A stretch of DNA of 5,581 nucleotides from PALSA-243 sp036268375. Its GTDB lineage: Bacteria > Acidobacteriota > Terriglobia > Bryobacterales > Bryobacteraceae. The DNA lies in contig DATAUH010000628.1 of assembly GCA_036268375.1 (NCBI GenBank), positions 1 to 5,581 of the forward strand. Reading direction: 5' to 3'. Below the pieces are notes generated by a model. That model did no database searches and had not been told where the DNA came from. It worked only from the letters and a program-made list of their open reading frames with translations. This document shows positions 1 to 5,214 of the stretch, piece after piece; positions within the stretch are counted from its first letter, which is position 1; every line of letters starts with the position of its first letter. Both the position numbers and the translations under genes were made by a program.

Positions 1-297
1 GCGTTCATCGAGGTGAATAATTCCGCAGCCGATCCGAAGGTGGTTCCCAACCTGGTTCGCAAAGGCTACCTGGTGCGCACGATGACGGACCCGCAACCCG
101 TCGCAATTCGCGCCAATGATCACCAGCGCAGCGACGCCGCGATGGCGAGCGGCGCGCAGATTTTGAGCACCGACTACCCGCTGGATGAGCCCGCCGTATC
201 CGGCTTCGCCGTGCGATTCGAACACGGCAACATCCGCTGCAATCCGGTTATAAAACCGGCTGGCTGCACCGAAGCCGCGATGGCGGAAAAGTTCTAG
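1..297 (+). CDS. C-terminal end of a Ca2+-dependent phosphoinositide phospholipase C-like phosphodiesterase (5' partial)
   Basis: The reading frame is open from base 1 to a TAG at 295-297, giving 98 visible residues; the start lies left of the window. The GTG at 13 is an internal Val, not a start. The visible part has the signature of the C-terminal portion of the bacterial PI-PLC-C1 (Ca2+-dependent phosphoinositide phospholipase C) family: GYLVRTMTD, then ANDHQRSDAAMASGAQILST followed by DYP, then FAVRF and IRCNPV. In TIM-barrel phosphodiesterases of this kind the segment ending in STDYP forms the last strand of the barrel, and these proteins are usually exported. The substrate (phosphoinositide or another phosphodiester) cannot be told from this fragment, because the catalytic His and metal-binding residues lie upstream. 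The gene converges on the esterase gene with a 30 nt gap in which I see no clear terminator hairpin. Confidence 0.8.
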   Translation, partial: AFIEVNNSAADPKVVPNLVRKGYLVRTMTDPQPVAIRANDHQRSDAAMASGAQILSTDYPLDEPAVSGFAVRFEHGNIRCNPVIKPAGCTEAAMAEKF

Positions 298-327
298 GCG
301 GGGTCTCTCGGCGGTGGGTTGATCCGG

Positions 328-1455
328 CTAGCGGAACAGCAGTGGCGCAGTCTCATTCAAATAGTTGCGCCACACCATCCAGGTGTGCGCTCCGGTGCTT
401 TCGTGGAACGTATGCTTTACGTGATGCTGCGTCAGAAACTCATCAAAGGCTTGGGCGGCAGGAAACAAGCTGTCATCGCGTCCGCAACCGATCCACAGTA
501 AGCGCAGTTTGCTGTTCGCCGTTTTGGAATCGGCAGCGAAGGCGCCGTAGGTCCGCTCGAACTGCGGAGCGCGCAGCGCGGCGCTGAAACCCGCTACATA
601 CGCGAAGAGATCGAGGCGATTCAGACCGATCGAGAGCGATTCGCCGCCGCCCATCGAGAGGCCTGCGATAGCGCGATGCTCGCGATCGCGATACACGCGA
701 TAATTCGCCTCTGCAAACGGGATCGCATCGTTGATCAAATCGCGCGCGAAGAGCTCTTCGTTGGTCCCTCCCGCTGCGGGCCGCGGCGAACCCGGAGGAA
801 TGCCGTAGCCGAAGGGCATCACCACAACGAACGGCACAGTTTTATGCGCAGCGAGCAGGTTATCCAGGATGAAGTTGACGCGCCCCAGCCGAGTCCACGC
901 GGTTTCATCCGCATTGGCGCCGTGAAAAAGGTAAAGCACCGGATAACGCTTGGAGCGGTCGCGATCGTAATCGGGCGGCGTATAGACGGTCAGTACGCGC
1001 AATGCGCCCAGTGACTTCGATTGATACCAATCGGTGTGAATTTCGCCGTGCGGCACAGGCTGGCCATCGTAAAAGACCGGTTGCGAGGCCTTGATTTCGA
1101 GAATGCTGGAGATGGTGCTGGGGGTGGAACCCGTTTTCACATTCGGATTGCCAGGGTCGATGGTCTTCACGCCATCGATCGTGAAGCTGTAGTTATAGAT
1201 CTCGGGCTCCAGCGGGCCTGTGGTCGCGCTCCACACGCCCGACGCATCTTTGGTGAGCGGTTTCGAGCCCGTCATAAACTCTCCGGCGACGCTGACCTCT
1301 TTCGCGTTGGGCGCGGCGAGGTGAAATGTCACGGAACGGTCGGCGGAGACCTCGGGAGAGCGCGGCGGCGGGGCGTTCTGCGCGTAAACACTGAAGCTGC
1401 ATGACGCGAGCGCCCAGCCGAGCGCGAATTTCCGCGAGAAGATCATGGCTCGCAT
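328..1455 (-). CDS. Secreted alpha/beta-hydrolase esterase with N-terminal E-set domain (feruloyl / enterochelin esterase-like)
   Basis: A 375-residue protein likely to hydrolyse an ester bond outside the cytoplasm. Residues 1-25 form a signal peptide (Arg/Lys near the start, hydrophobic core, cleavage likely after VYA). Residues ~36-118 resemble the E-set/CBM48-like Ig fold found before such esterases (VTFHLAAPNAKEVSVAGEF, then NYSFTIDG). Residues ~128-372 are an esterase D-type alpha/beta-hydrolase: RYPVLYLFHGA at 170-180, the nucleophile elbow GLSMGG with Ser267, a likely catalytic Asp at 327 or 328 in GCGRDD, and His357 in GAHTWMVWR. This layout matches the XynZ feruloyl esterase, YieL and IroE/Fes-like esterases. 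The substrate is not determined; a plant cell-wall feruloyl ester or a siderophore ester are both possible. ATG at 1455 is taken as start, but the ATG three codons later (1446) would serve equally well; neither has a strong Shine-Dalgarno. Length is normal and the gene looks intact. Confidence 0.87.
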   Translation of the reverse strand: MRAMIFSRKFALGWALASCSFSVYAQNAPPPRSPEVSADRSVTFHLAAPNAKEVSVAGEFMTGSKPLTKDASGVWSATTGPLEPEIYNYSFTIDGVKTIDPGNPNVKTGSTPSTISSILEIKASQPVFYDGQPVPHGEIHTDWYQSKSLGALRVLTVYTPPDYDRDRSKRYPVLYLFHGANADETAWTRLGRVNFILDNLLAAHKTVPFVVVMPFGYGIPPGSPRPAAGGTNEELFARDLINDAIPFAEANYRVYRDREHRAIAGLSMGGGESLSIGLNRLDLFAYVAGFSAALRAPQFERTYGAFAADSKTANSKLRLLWIGCGRDDSLFPAAQAFDEFLTQHHVKHTFHESTGAHTWMVWRNYLNETAPLLFR

Positions 1456-1468
1456 TTTACTGCCGCGT

Positions 1469-1512
1469 GCAACGGTCGAAAGTGTGCCGGAAAATAAAAG
1501 CGCGACGGTTGC
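1469..1512. promoter_or_regulatory. Imperfect inverted repeat upstream of the esterase gene
   Basis: GCAACGGTCG (1469-1478) and CGACGGTTGC (1503-1512) are inverted copies with one mismatch in ten positions, separated by 24 nt containing an A/T-rich stretch (AAAATAAAAG, 1491-1500). On the minus strand the element lies about 14-57 nt upstream of the esterase start and just after the stop of the preceding gene. The A/T-rich centre reads TATTTT on that strand and could be a -10 element, but no good -35 is present. It could be an operator, a leader hairpin or chance; arms spaced this far apart make a strong RNA hairpin less likely. Confidence 0.25.
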
Positions 1513-1528
1513 AAACGAAACTTGCGCT

Positions 1529-2416
1529 CTACCGCCACCAACTGGCGCGCATGGCGCGCTCGACGAACGCTCGCGCGTTCTGAACGTTCTGGCGGGCGGC
1601 GGCTCGCCACGCAGAGGCGGCGCGGTTGTCTTCTTCGAAGGATAGATCGCGATCGGCGGAATTCAAGAGCTCCGTGGCCTTGCGGAAGCGCCCTTCCCAG
1701 CCGGTGCGAGTATCGATGGGCGGATGGTCATCGGGATTTTTCCCATCGTCGATGGCCGCGCGTCGGGCTTCGGCGATGGCGCGGTCGATCTCTTCCACGG
1801 CGCCGCGCTGCTCGCGCATGATGTCCCGCCAATCAGACCGGTACAGCAGAGCGCGCGCATATCGGAGGTCAGCAATGGCTTGGACGTAATGCGCATGCGC
1901 GGACGGCATGGGCGGCGGAGGCAGCGGCGGACGCGGACCGGGCGGCGGCACGGCGCCGGCCATCTCATCGCGGAATTTGTCGTAGCCGCCCTTGCGGATA
2001 TAGGCGGCCGCTTCGTCCAAATACCCGAATGCGCGGTTCCGCCACTCGGACGCGCGGCGATTGTCCTCTTCGGATGAAATATCGCGACGGGCGCTATCCA
2101 ACAGGCGCGTGATTTCGCGGAAGCGGCTGCCGCGGCCCAAGCGCGTATCGACCGGCGGACGGTCGTTCAGGTCGCGGCGATCAAACATCGCGGCTAAATC
2201 GAGCTCATGGATCGCACGTTCCACCAGATCGGCGGATGCGGTCATGTCGCGCATCACGTTCGGCTCATCCGGCGCGCGCATCAGTAATTGAGCGCGCCGC
2301 AGGTCCGTGCGCGCGCTCAGATATCGAGGATGGTGAAACTGTGCCCACATCCCCAGGGGCAGCGATAAGGCGATCGCGAAAGCAGCAATGAGTGAGTACC
2401 TATGGCGCATCGTCAT
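1529..2416 (-). CDS. Secreted protein of two tandem copies of an uncharacterised ~112-residue helical domain
   Basis: A 295-residue protein whose family I do not recognise. Residues 1-25 look like a signal peptide (MRHR, hydrophobic stretch, WAQ), so it is probably exported. The mature protein has two homologous units, residues ~32-143 and ~177-288, that align without gaps at a constant offset of 145 residues; a hand count gives about 47 identities in 112. Each unit contains D-L-R-x-A-R/Q near its start, an R-A-I-x-E helix, a central D-x-P-P-V/I-D-T-R loop, R-F-R, L-L-x-S-A-x-R-D, and a strongly conserved E-E-D-N-R-x-A-S-x-W-R segment. Both units look almost wholly helical, with the D-x-P-P loop between helix pairs. 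A Pro-rich linker joins them (residues 157-171). The start at 2416 is chosen because it keeps the basic residues before the hydrophobic core; the ATG two codons later is equally possible. A GAGGG lies 13 nt upstream, rather far. No catalytic motif is visible; a structural or binding role is only a guess. Confidence 0.8.
   Translation of the reverse strand: MTMRHRYSLIAAFAIALSLPLGMWAQFHHPRYLSARTDLRRAQLLMRAPDEPNVMRDMTASADLVERAIHELDLAAMFDRRDLNDRPPVDTRLGRGSRFREITRLLDSARRDISSEEDNRRASEWRNRAFGYLDEAAAYIRKGGYDKFRDEMAGAVPPPGPRPPLPPPPMPSAHAHYVQAIADLRYARALLYRSDWRDIMREQRGAVEEIDRAIAEARRAAIDDGKNPDDHPPIDTRTGWEGRFRKATELLNSADRDLSFEEDNRAASAWRAAARQNVQNARAFVERAMRASWWR
1553..1888 (-). repeat. Second copy of the duplicated domain (C-terminal repeat)
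   Basis: This encodes residues 177-288 of the duplicated-domain protein. Diagnostic residues are DHPPIDTR at 230-237 and EEDNRAASAWR at 261-271. It aligns gaplessly with the upstream copy. The nucleotide sequences have clearly diverged, so the duplication is old rather than a recent DNA repeat. Confidence 0.8.
1988..2323 (-). repeat. First copy of the duplicated domain (N-terminal repeat)
   Basis: This encodes residues 32-143. The equivalent diagnostic residues are DRPPVDTR at 85-92 and EEDNRRASEWR at 116-126. The central acidic/Pro loop and the EEDNR segment are the best conserved parts between the two copies, which points to them as the functional or packing core of the domain. Confidence 0.8.
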
Positions 2417-2430
2417 ACATGATAAACAAC

Positions 2431-2474
2431 CCTCGTGGAGATTCGAGGTTTTGCATTACCAGGTATGTCCTCGA
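2431..2474 (-). promoter_or_regulatory. Leader with two mutually exclusive hairpins over a ribosome binding site
   Basis: On the transcribed minus strand three short elements occur in order: A, TCGAGG (plus-strand 2469-2474); B, CCTCGA (2443-2448); and C, CGAGG(G) (2431-2435, with the extra G at 2430 side), which is the best Shine-Dalgarno for the gene starting at 2416. B can pair with A (6 bp, 20 nt loop) or with C (5 bp, 8 nt loop, plus two A-T pairs past a bulged G). B:C pairing would hide the ribosome binding site and A:B pairing would free it. The stems are short and could be chance; no known riboswitch class is recognised. Confidence 0.25.
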
Positions 2475-2500
2475 TTATTTTTGCTCCATCCGGCCGGCGA

Positions 2501-2528
2501 AGTATCTTTGGGCTAAGTGAAGACACAA
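2501..2528 (-). promoter_or_regulatory. Weak candidate promoter for the duplicated-domain gene
   Basis: On the minus strand TTGTGT (2523-2528) and GATACT (2501-2506) are separated by 16 nt and match the sigma70-type consensus at 3 of 6 and 4 of 6 positions. A transcript starting from it would include the possible alternating hairpins at 2431-2474. The match is poor and is reported mainly because the gap between genes (174 nt) calls for a promoter somewhere here. Confidence 0.2.
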
Positions 2529-2553
2529 AAATACTCGAACGATCCGGGTCGAG
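2527..2553 (-). terminator. Weak candidate intrinsic terminator after the glycine-zipper gene
   Basis: Downstream of the TAA at 2591 the minus strand carries CTCGA (2549-2553), a 10 nt loop, TCGAG (2534-2538), then TA and a run of five T (2527-2531). The stem is only 5 bp, so termination efficiency is doubtful, but its position about 40 nt after the stop and the T run fit the role. Confidence 0.3.
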
Positions 2554-2590
2554 ACTTATTGAACAGGTGACTTGAGTAACGCCGTGATGA

Positions 2591-3712
2591 TTAAATCGTC
2601 AGCGGCTTTTCCAGCGTGAACGTGAGCCGCGTTTCCGAAGCGATTTTCACCTTCTCGCCTTTGGTGACCGCTTGCACGGCAGCGCCACCCGCAGCGCCCG
2701 CGCCAGCTCCAATCGCTGCCCCTTTTCCACCGCCGGCGACTGCGCCGATTACTGCTCCTACTGCGGCTGCGCCGCCCGCAACCTTCGCGGTCTTCGCGCC
2801 GCGCGAACTGCTGGCTTCCGTAATGTTCTGCGTATCGACATCTACGAACTTGTCGCCCACTTTCACCGACCATAGGGACACAGTAAGTTCAGTCTTGCCG
2901 GTGAATTTCCCGGATTGTTGCGCCTGAACTAACTTGACGATCACGTCCGAGCCCGTCGGCAGCACGGTTTGGCCATTCACAACGACCGGCTGATCGAGAC
3001 TTGCTACGAAACTCTGCCCTTCTTTTGCCTTTTCGGAATCGATGGCATCGATCATACGGACGACCAGGCTGGTCTGCGCCGGAACCGTCACGGGCGCGGC
3101 GGGCTTAGCGGGCTGAGCAGGCTGGGCGTCCGGCGCGGCAGCAGTTGGAGCAGCCGCCGCAGGCTGTGGGGGAGCGTCGGATGACGAGCCAGGAGCACGC
3201 TTCAAAGTTGGACGGCTATCATCGGACGGAGGCGCCGACTGCGTCGGCGGTGCAGACGCGGAATCGGAAGTAGAAGACCCGGTGGAGCGGCGCAGCGTCG
3301 GCCGGTCAGAGCTGTATGAGCCTCCACCGCCAGGGCCGGCCTGCGTGCGCGGATCAGACGGATCGGGCTGCACCATTACAGGCCCGGATCCAGGGCCCGA
3401 CATTGGCCCCGCGACGGGTCCGGCAGTTGGACCGGCGGAAGCAGACGAGCCCCGCCGCAGCGTGGGTCTATCGGGATCGGAACTGTAACCGGAATCGCCA
3501 CGGGACGATGAAGATGTAGAAGAACCATTGCTGAACTCAATCCGCGATATTGCGGAAACGTCGAGCGTTTCGATCTGGTCTCCGACCTCGACTTTGATTT
3601 GCCGCGGCGTACCGCCAATATAGGTCCCGTTGATGACCCTGCCATCCTTCATGGTGACAACGTCGGCATGAGCGGCAAGCGCTAAAAGGATCCCGGCGAA
3701 GGCTAAACGCAT
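2591..3712 (-). CDS. Secreted glycine-zipper protein with RPTL(R/K)R repeats and a Pro/Ala/Ser-rich linker
   Basis: A 373-residue protein of unknown function. Residues 1-16 are a short signal peptide (cleavage likely after AHA). Residues ~17-60 form a small beta-rich domain (VVTMKDGRVINGTYIG, then QIKVEVGDQIETLDVSAISRI and EF) of a kind common at the N-terminus of exported acidobacterial proteins. Residues ~61-208 are low complexity: Ser-rich, a GP-repeat stretch (93-112), Gln/Pro/Ala-rich, and three copies of RPTL(R/K)R at 82-87, 137-142 and 167-172. From ~209 a conserved globular part follows (VPAQTSLVVRMIDAIDSEKA, TGKTELTVSLWSVKVG), then a Gly/Ala glycine zipper (~311-347) and a last beta segment (VKIASETRLTFTLEKPL). 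The zipper suggests membrane association or self-assembly in the envelope. ATG at 3712 is supported by GGAG 7 nt upstream. I recall similar C-terminal halves in Acidobacteriota proteins of unknown function. Confidence 0.85.
   Translation of the reverse strand: MRLAFAGILLALAAHADVVTMKDGRVINGTYIGGTPRQIKVEVGDQIETLDVSAISRIEFSNGSSTSSSSRGDSGYSSDPDRPTLRRGSSASAGPTAGPVAGPMSGPGSGPVMVQPDPSDPRTQAGPGGGGSYSSDRPTLRRSTGSSTSDSASAPPTQSAPPSDDSRPTLKRAPGSSSDAPPQPAAAAPTAAAPDAQPAQPAKPAAPVTVPAQTSLVVRMIDAIDSEKAKEGQSFVASLDQPVVVNGQTVLPTGSDVIVKLVQAQQSGKFTGKTELTVSLWSVKVGDKFVDVDTQNITEASSSRGAKTAKVAGGAAAVGAVIGAVAGGGKGAAIGAGAGAAGGAAVQAVTKGEKVKIASETRLTFTLEKPLTI
2672..2782 (-). other. Glycine-zipper segment (residues ~311-347)
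   Basis: A Gly/Ala-rich stretch with small residues at regular intervals (VGAVIGAVAGGGKGAAIGAG and continuing GAGAAGGAA), interrupted only by one Lys. Glycine zippers of this type in bacterial envelope proteins pack closely in or along membranes. A single helix hairpin crossing or lying on a membrane is a reasonable inference. Confidence 0.7.
3197..3472 (-). repeat. Three spaced RPTL(R/K)R protein repeats
   Basis: The motif occurs as DRPTLRR (3452-3472), DRPTLRR (3287-3307) and SRPTLKR (3197-3217), at residues 81, 136 and 166 of the glycine-zipper protein. Each is followed by a Gly/Ser-rich tract and the first two are preceded by Y-S-S-D. Codons differ between copies (for example CCCACGCTG, CCGACGCTG, CCAACTTTG), so the peptide is conserved by selection rather than by recent DNA duplication. 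Confidence 0.75.
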
Positions 3713-3730
3713 AATTCGGCTCCGTTACTT

Positions 3731-3736
3731 ATTGTA
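3731..3736 (-). promoter_or_regulatory. Candidate -10 element for the glycine-zipper gene
   Basis: The minus strand reads TACAAT (5 of 6 to the TATAAT consensus) 19-24 nt upstream of the ATG at 3712. Transcription would begin almost at the GGAG ribosome binding site (3720-3723). No convincing -35 sits at the usual distance. The position, between the putative terminator of the upstream operon and the gene, makes biological sense. Confidence 0.35.
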
Positions 3737-3773
3737 GGACGCGCCGTCGCCAAACTTGGTTTACAGCGAGGTC

Positions 3774-3839
3774 AAAAGGCCTGCGGGTATGGCCCAGACC
3801 GGTACTGGATCAGATCAGGATCAGCCCGGTCCGCAGGCC
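3774..3839 (-). terminator. Intrinsic terminator whose stem begins inside the LuxR gene
   Basis: On the minus strand GGCCTGCGG (3831-3839) is perfectly complementary to CCGCAGGCC (3778-3786), which is followed at once by TTTT (3774-3777). A second nested pairing, ACCGG (3826-3830) with CCGGT (3798-3802), continues the stem past a one-sided 11 nt bulge and shortens the effective loop. The first arm lies in the last ten codons of the LuxR-type gene. A GC-rich 9 bp stem with an adjacent T run is the standard signature; the short T run and long loop (44 nt without the nested pairing) reduce certainty. Confidence 0.5.
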
Positions 3840-4415
3840 GATCGCAACCGCTTCCGTCCGGCTACCCGCATTCAACTTGCCGAGAATTGAAGCCACGTGA
3901 AACTTGGCAGTATGTTCGGAGATCCCCAGCTTCCAGGCGATCTCCTTATTGGCGGCGCCGTCGGCCATCATGCGCAGGACCTCCCGTTCGCGCGGCGTCA
4001 AAGTTACGGGCGGAACTGTGGCGGTGGAATCGTCGACCGGCTGCGGCACGGGCGCGGCCGCTCCGAGTAAAGCTTCGAGTTCCTGCGGATCCACCAGGGC
4101 GAGGCCGTTCGCCGCCGCCTCAACGGCAGCCAGGATCGTGGCCGGCGAGGCGTCGCGAGGCAGCAAGGCGCGCACGCCGGAGCGGAGCGCGTCCGCCGTC
4201 CACACAGGTTGATCTTCGTTGGTGAGGAGCACCGCGGGCGCCCCTGAAACACCCGCGGCTTCCCCAGCCGCCAGCAACACGTCCGGACGAAGCGCATCGA
4301 TGCCCGTCGCGTCCGCGAACGAGCCCGCGACTTCCAAGCCGGGGGCGGATGCCAACAGCGCCTCCAGACCCGCGCGCACAACCGCGGATCGGGCGGCAAT
4401 CACGATGCGGATCAA
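3810..4415 (-). CDS. LuxR/NarL-family DNA-binding regulator with a degenerate receiver domain
   Basis: A 201-residue transcription regulator. Residues ~137-198 are a LuxR-type helix-turn-helix in canonical form: LTPREREVLRMMADGAANKE, then IAWKLGISEHTAKFHVASIL and KLNAGSRTEAV. Residues ~1-115 have the length and framework of a receiver domain (IRIVIAARSAVVRAGLEALL; GVRALLPRDAS; AVLLT), but key residues are changed: the acidic pair after the first strand is Ala8-Arg9, the phosphorylated Asp expected after RPDVLLA is Ala49/Ala50, and the conserved Lys is Arg87. It is therefore probably not activated by phosphorylation. A Pro-rich linker lies at ~121-137. The start is TTG (4413-4415), overlapping the TGA of the preceding protease gene (TTGA) and preceded by GGAGG at 4 nt; a GTG four codons later is too far from that site. 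Translational coupling with the protease is likely. The target genes are unknown; its own operon is the obvious candidate. Confidence 0.87.
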   Translation of the reverse strand: MIRIVIAARSAVVRAGLEALLASAPGLEVAGSFADATGIDALRPDVLLAAGEAAGVSGAPAVLLTNEDQPVWTADALRSGVRALLPRDASPATILAAVEAAANGLALVDPQELEALLGAAAPVPQPVDDSTATVPPVTLTPREREVLRMMADGAANKEIAWKLGISEHTAKFHVASILGKLNAGSRTEAVAIGLRTGLILI

Positions 4416-5212
4416 GCGGCCTCCGCGCGAACTCCGAAGCGAACGTGCGTTTCGCGCAGGCGGTTAGTGCGCAGGAACTTCAACGCCAGCACGTCGCGAG
4501 CGGTATCGAGCGCATCCGACAGGTCATCGAATGTACCCAGCAGAAGGTCGCCCTCTTTGAGCGAAGCCTGCGCGGCAGGCCCGTTCGGCTCCACTTGAAT
4601 GATGCGCAGGCCGTTGCGTTCAGTCTGTAGCGTGACGCCGAGCGAAGGACGGGGCCCGCGATTGACAAATTCGCTGGCGGTGTTCGAGGGAATCGCCAGC
4701 CCGAGTCCGTTGAGGATGGCGGTGTTTATGCCAATCACTTCGCCGCGCGCGTTGATCAGCGGGCCGCCCGAATTTCCGGGCGCAAGCTGTACGCCGGCGC
4801 GGATCCACGCGTTGGTTCCCATCCCGTCGATTCGTCCGATGGAGTGCACCACGCCGCGCGAAATCGCGCCCGCGAAGCCGAGCGGGTTGCCGATTGCGAG
4901 CACAAATTCACCTGCCCGGACCGCGCCGGAATCGCCGCGAGTGGCGGATTCCAAGGACGCGCTCTCTATGCTGAGCAGCGCCAGGTCGCGGCGGCTGTCA
5001 CGCGAGATGACGCGCGCGCTGAAGCGGCGGCCATCCCATAGTTCTACCTCCGCGGTGTTGCTGCGCGCCACGTGCGAATTAGTGAGCACCGCGCCGTCCG
5101 GGCGCCAGATGACGCCCGAACCGCTGCCGCGCTCTTTCCGATTCGGCTGTTCCGGAAAGACCTGCACCGTGGATCGCCGGAGCCGTTCCGCAATTTCTCC
5201 GAATCCGAACAT
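4412..5212 (-). CDS. HtrA/DegP-like trypsin-fold serine protease with C-terminal PDZ-like domain, no signal peptide
   Basis: A 266-residue S1C-type serine endopeptidase. The catalytic triad is visible: His47 in LTNSHVA, Asp76 in RRDLALL, and Ser148 in APGNSGGPL, with the oxyanion GN and the family motif VLAIGNPLGF at 104-113. Residues ~14-185 form the trypsin-like double barrel. Residues ~188-260 (LGVTLQ, GLRIIQVEPNGPAAQASLKE, GDLLL) resemble a compact PDZ domain that appears shorter than usual in its second half. Unlike DegP/DegS there is no signal peptide or membrane anchor: the protein begins MFGFGEIAERLRRSTVQVFP, directly in the protease fold. The ATG at 5212 has GAGGAG 6 nt upstream and lies 2 nt after the stop of the preceding protease gene, so the start is well supported. 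It may act in the cytoplasm, or be exported by an unrecognised route. A role in protein quality control is inferred from the family. Confidence 0.9.
   Translation of the reverse strand: MFGFGEIAERLRRSTVQVFPEQPNRKERGSGSGVIWRPDGAVLTNSHVARSNTAEVELWDGRRFSARVISRDSRRDLALLSIESASLESATRGDSGAVRAGEFVLAIGNPLGFAGAISRGVVHSIGRIDGMGTNAWIRAGVQLAPGNSGGPLINARGEVIGINTAILNGLGLAIPSNTASEFVNRGPRPSLGVTLQTERNGLRIIQVEPNGPAAQASLKEGDLLLGTFDDLSDALDTARDVLALKFLRTNRLRETHVRFGVRAEAA
4420..4424 (-). promoter_or_regulatory. Ribosome binding site that decides the TTG start of the LuxR-type gene
   Basis: GGAGG on the minus strand sits 4 nt before the TTG at 4413-4415 and inside the last codons of the protease gene. It favours the TTG over the in-frame GTG four codons later. 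The overlap TTGA joins stop and start, the usual arrangement for coupled translation. Confidence 0.6.
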
Positions 5213-5214
5213 AC

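Noticed and set aside
298..327. Terminator between the convergent PLC and esterase genes
   Set aside because: No inverted repeat with a T run is visible in the 30 nt gap on either strand.
1021..1404. Plus-strand open frame of 127 codons opposite the esterase
   Set aside because: It is a shadow of the esterase gene's signal peptide and E-set region, with no domain and Arg/Gly/Ala-rich composition.
2400..2420. Six-codon open frame (ATG at 2420, TAG at 2400-2402) overlapping the start of the duplicated-domain gene on the minus strand
   Set aside because: Its ATG is better spaced (about 9 nt) from the GAGGG than the main start, so a tiny leader peptide is conceivable, but a frame this short arises easily by chance and nothing else supports it.
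3752..3762. Small palindrome AAAC-TTG-GTTT upstream of the glycine-zipper gene
   Set aside because: Arms of four bases are too short to call an operator.
3887..4225. Plus-strand open frame of 112 codons opposite the LuxR-type gene
   Set aside because: Arg/Pro-rich low-complexity translation opposite a gene with a canonical helix-turn-helix; this is a GC-rich antisense artefact.
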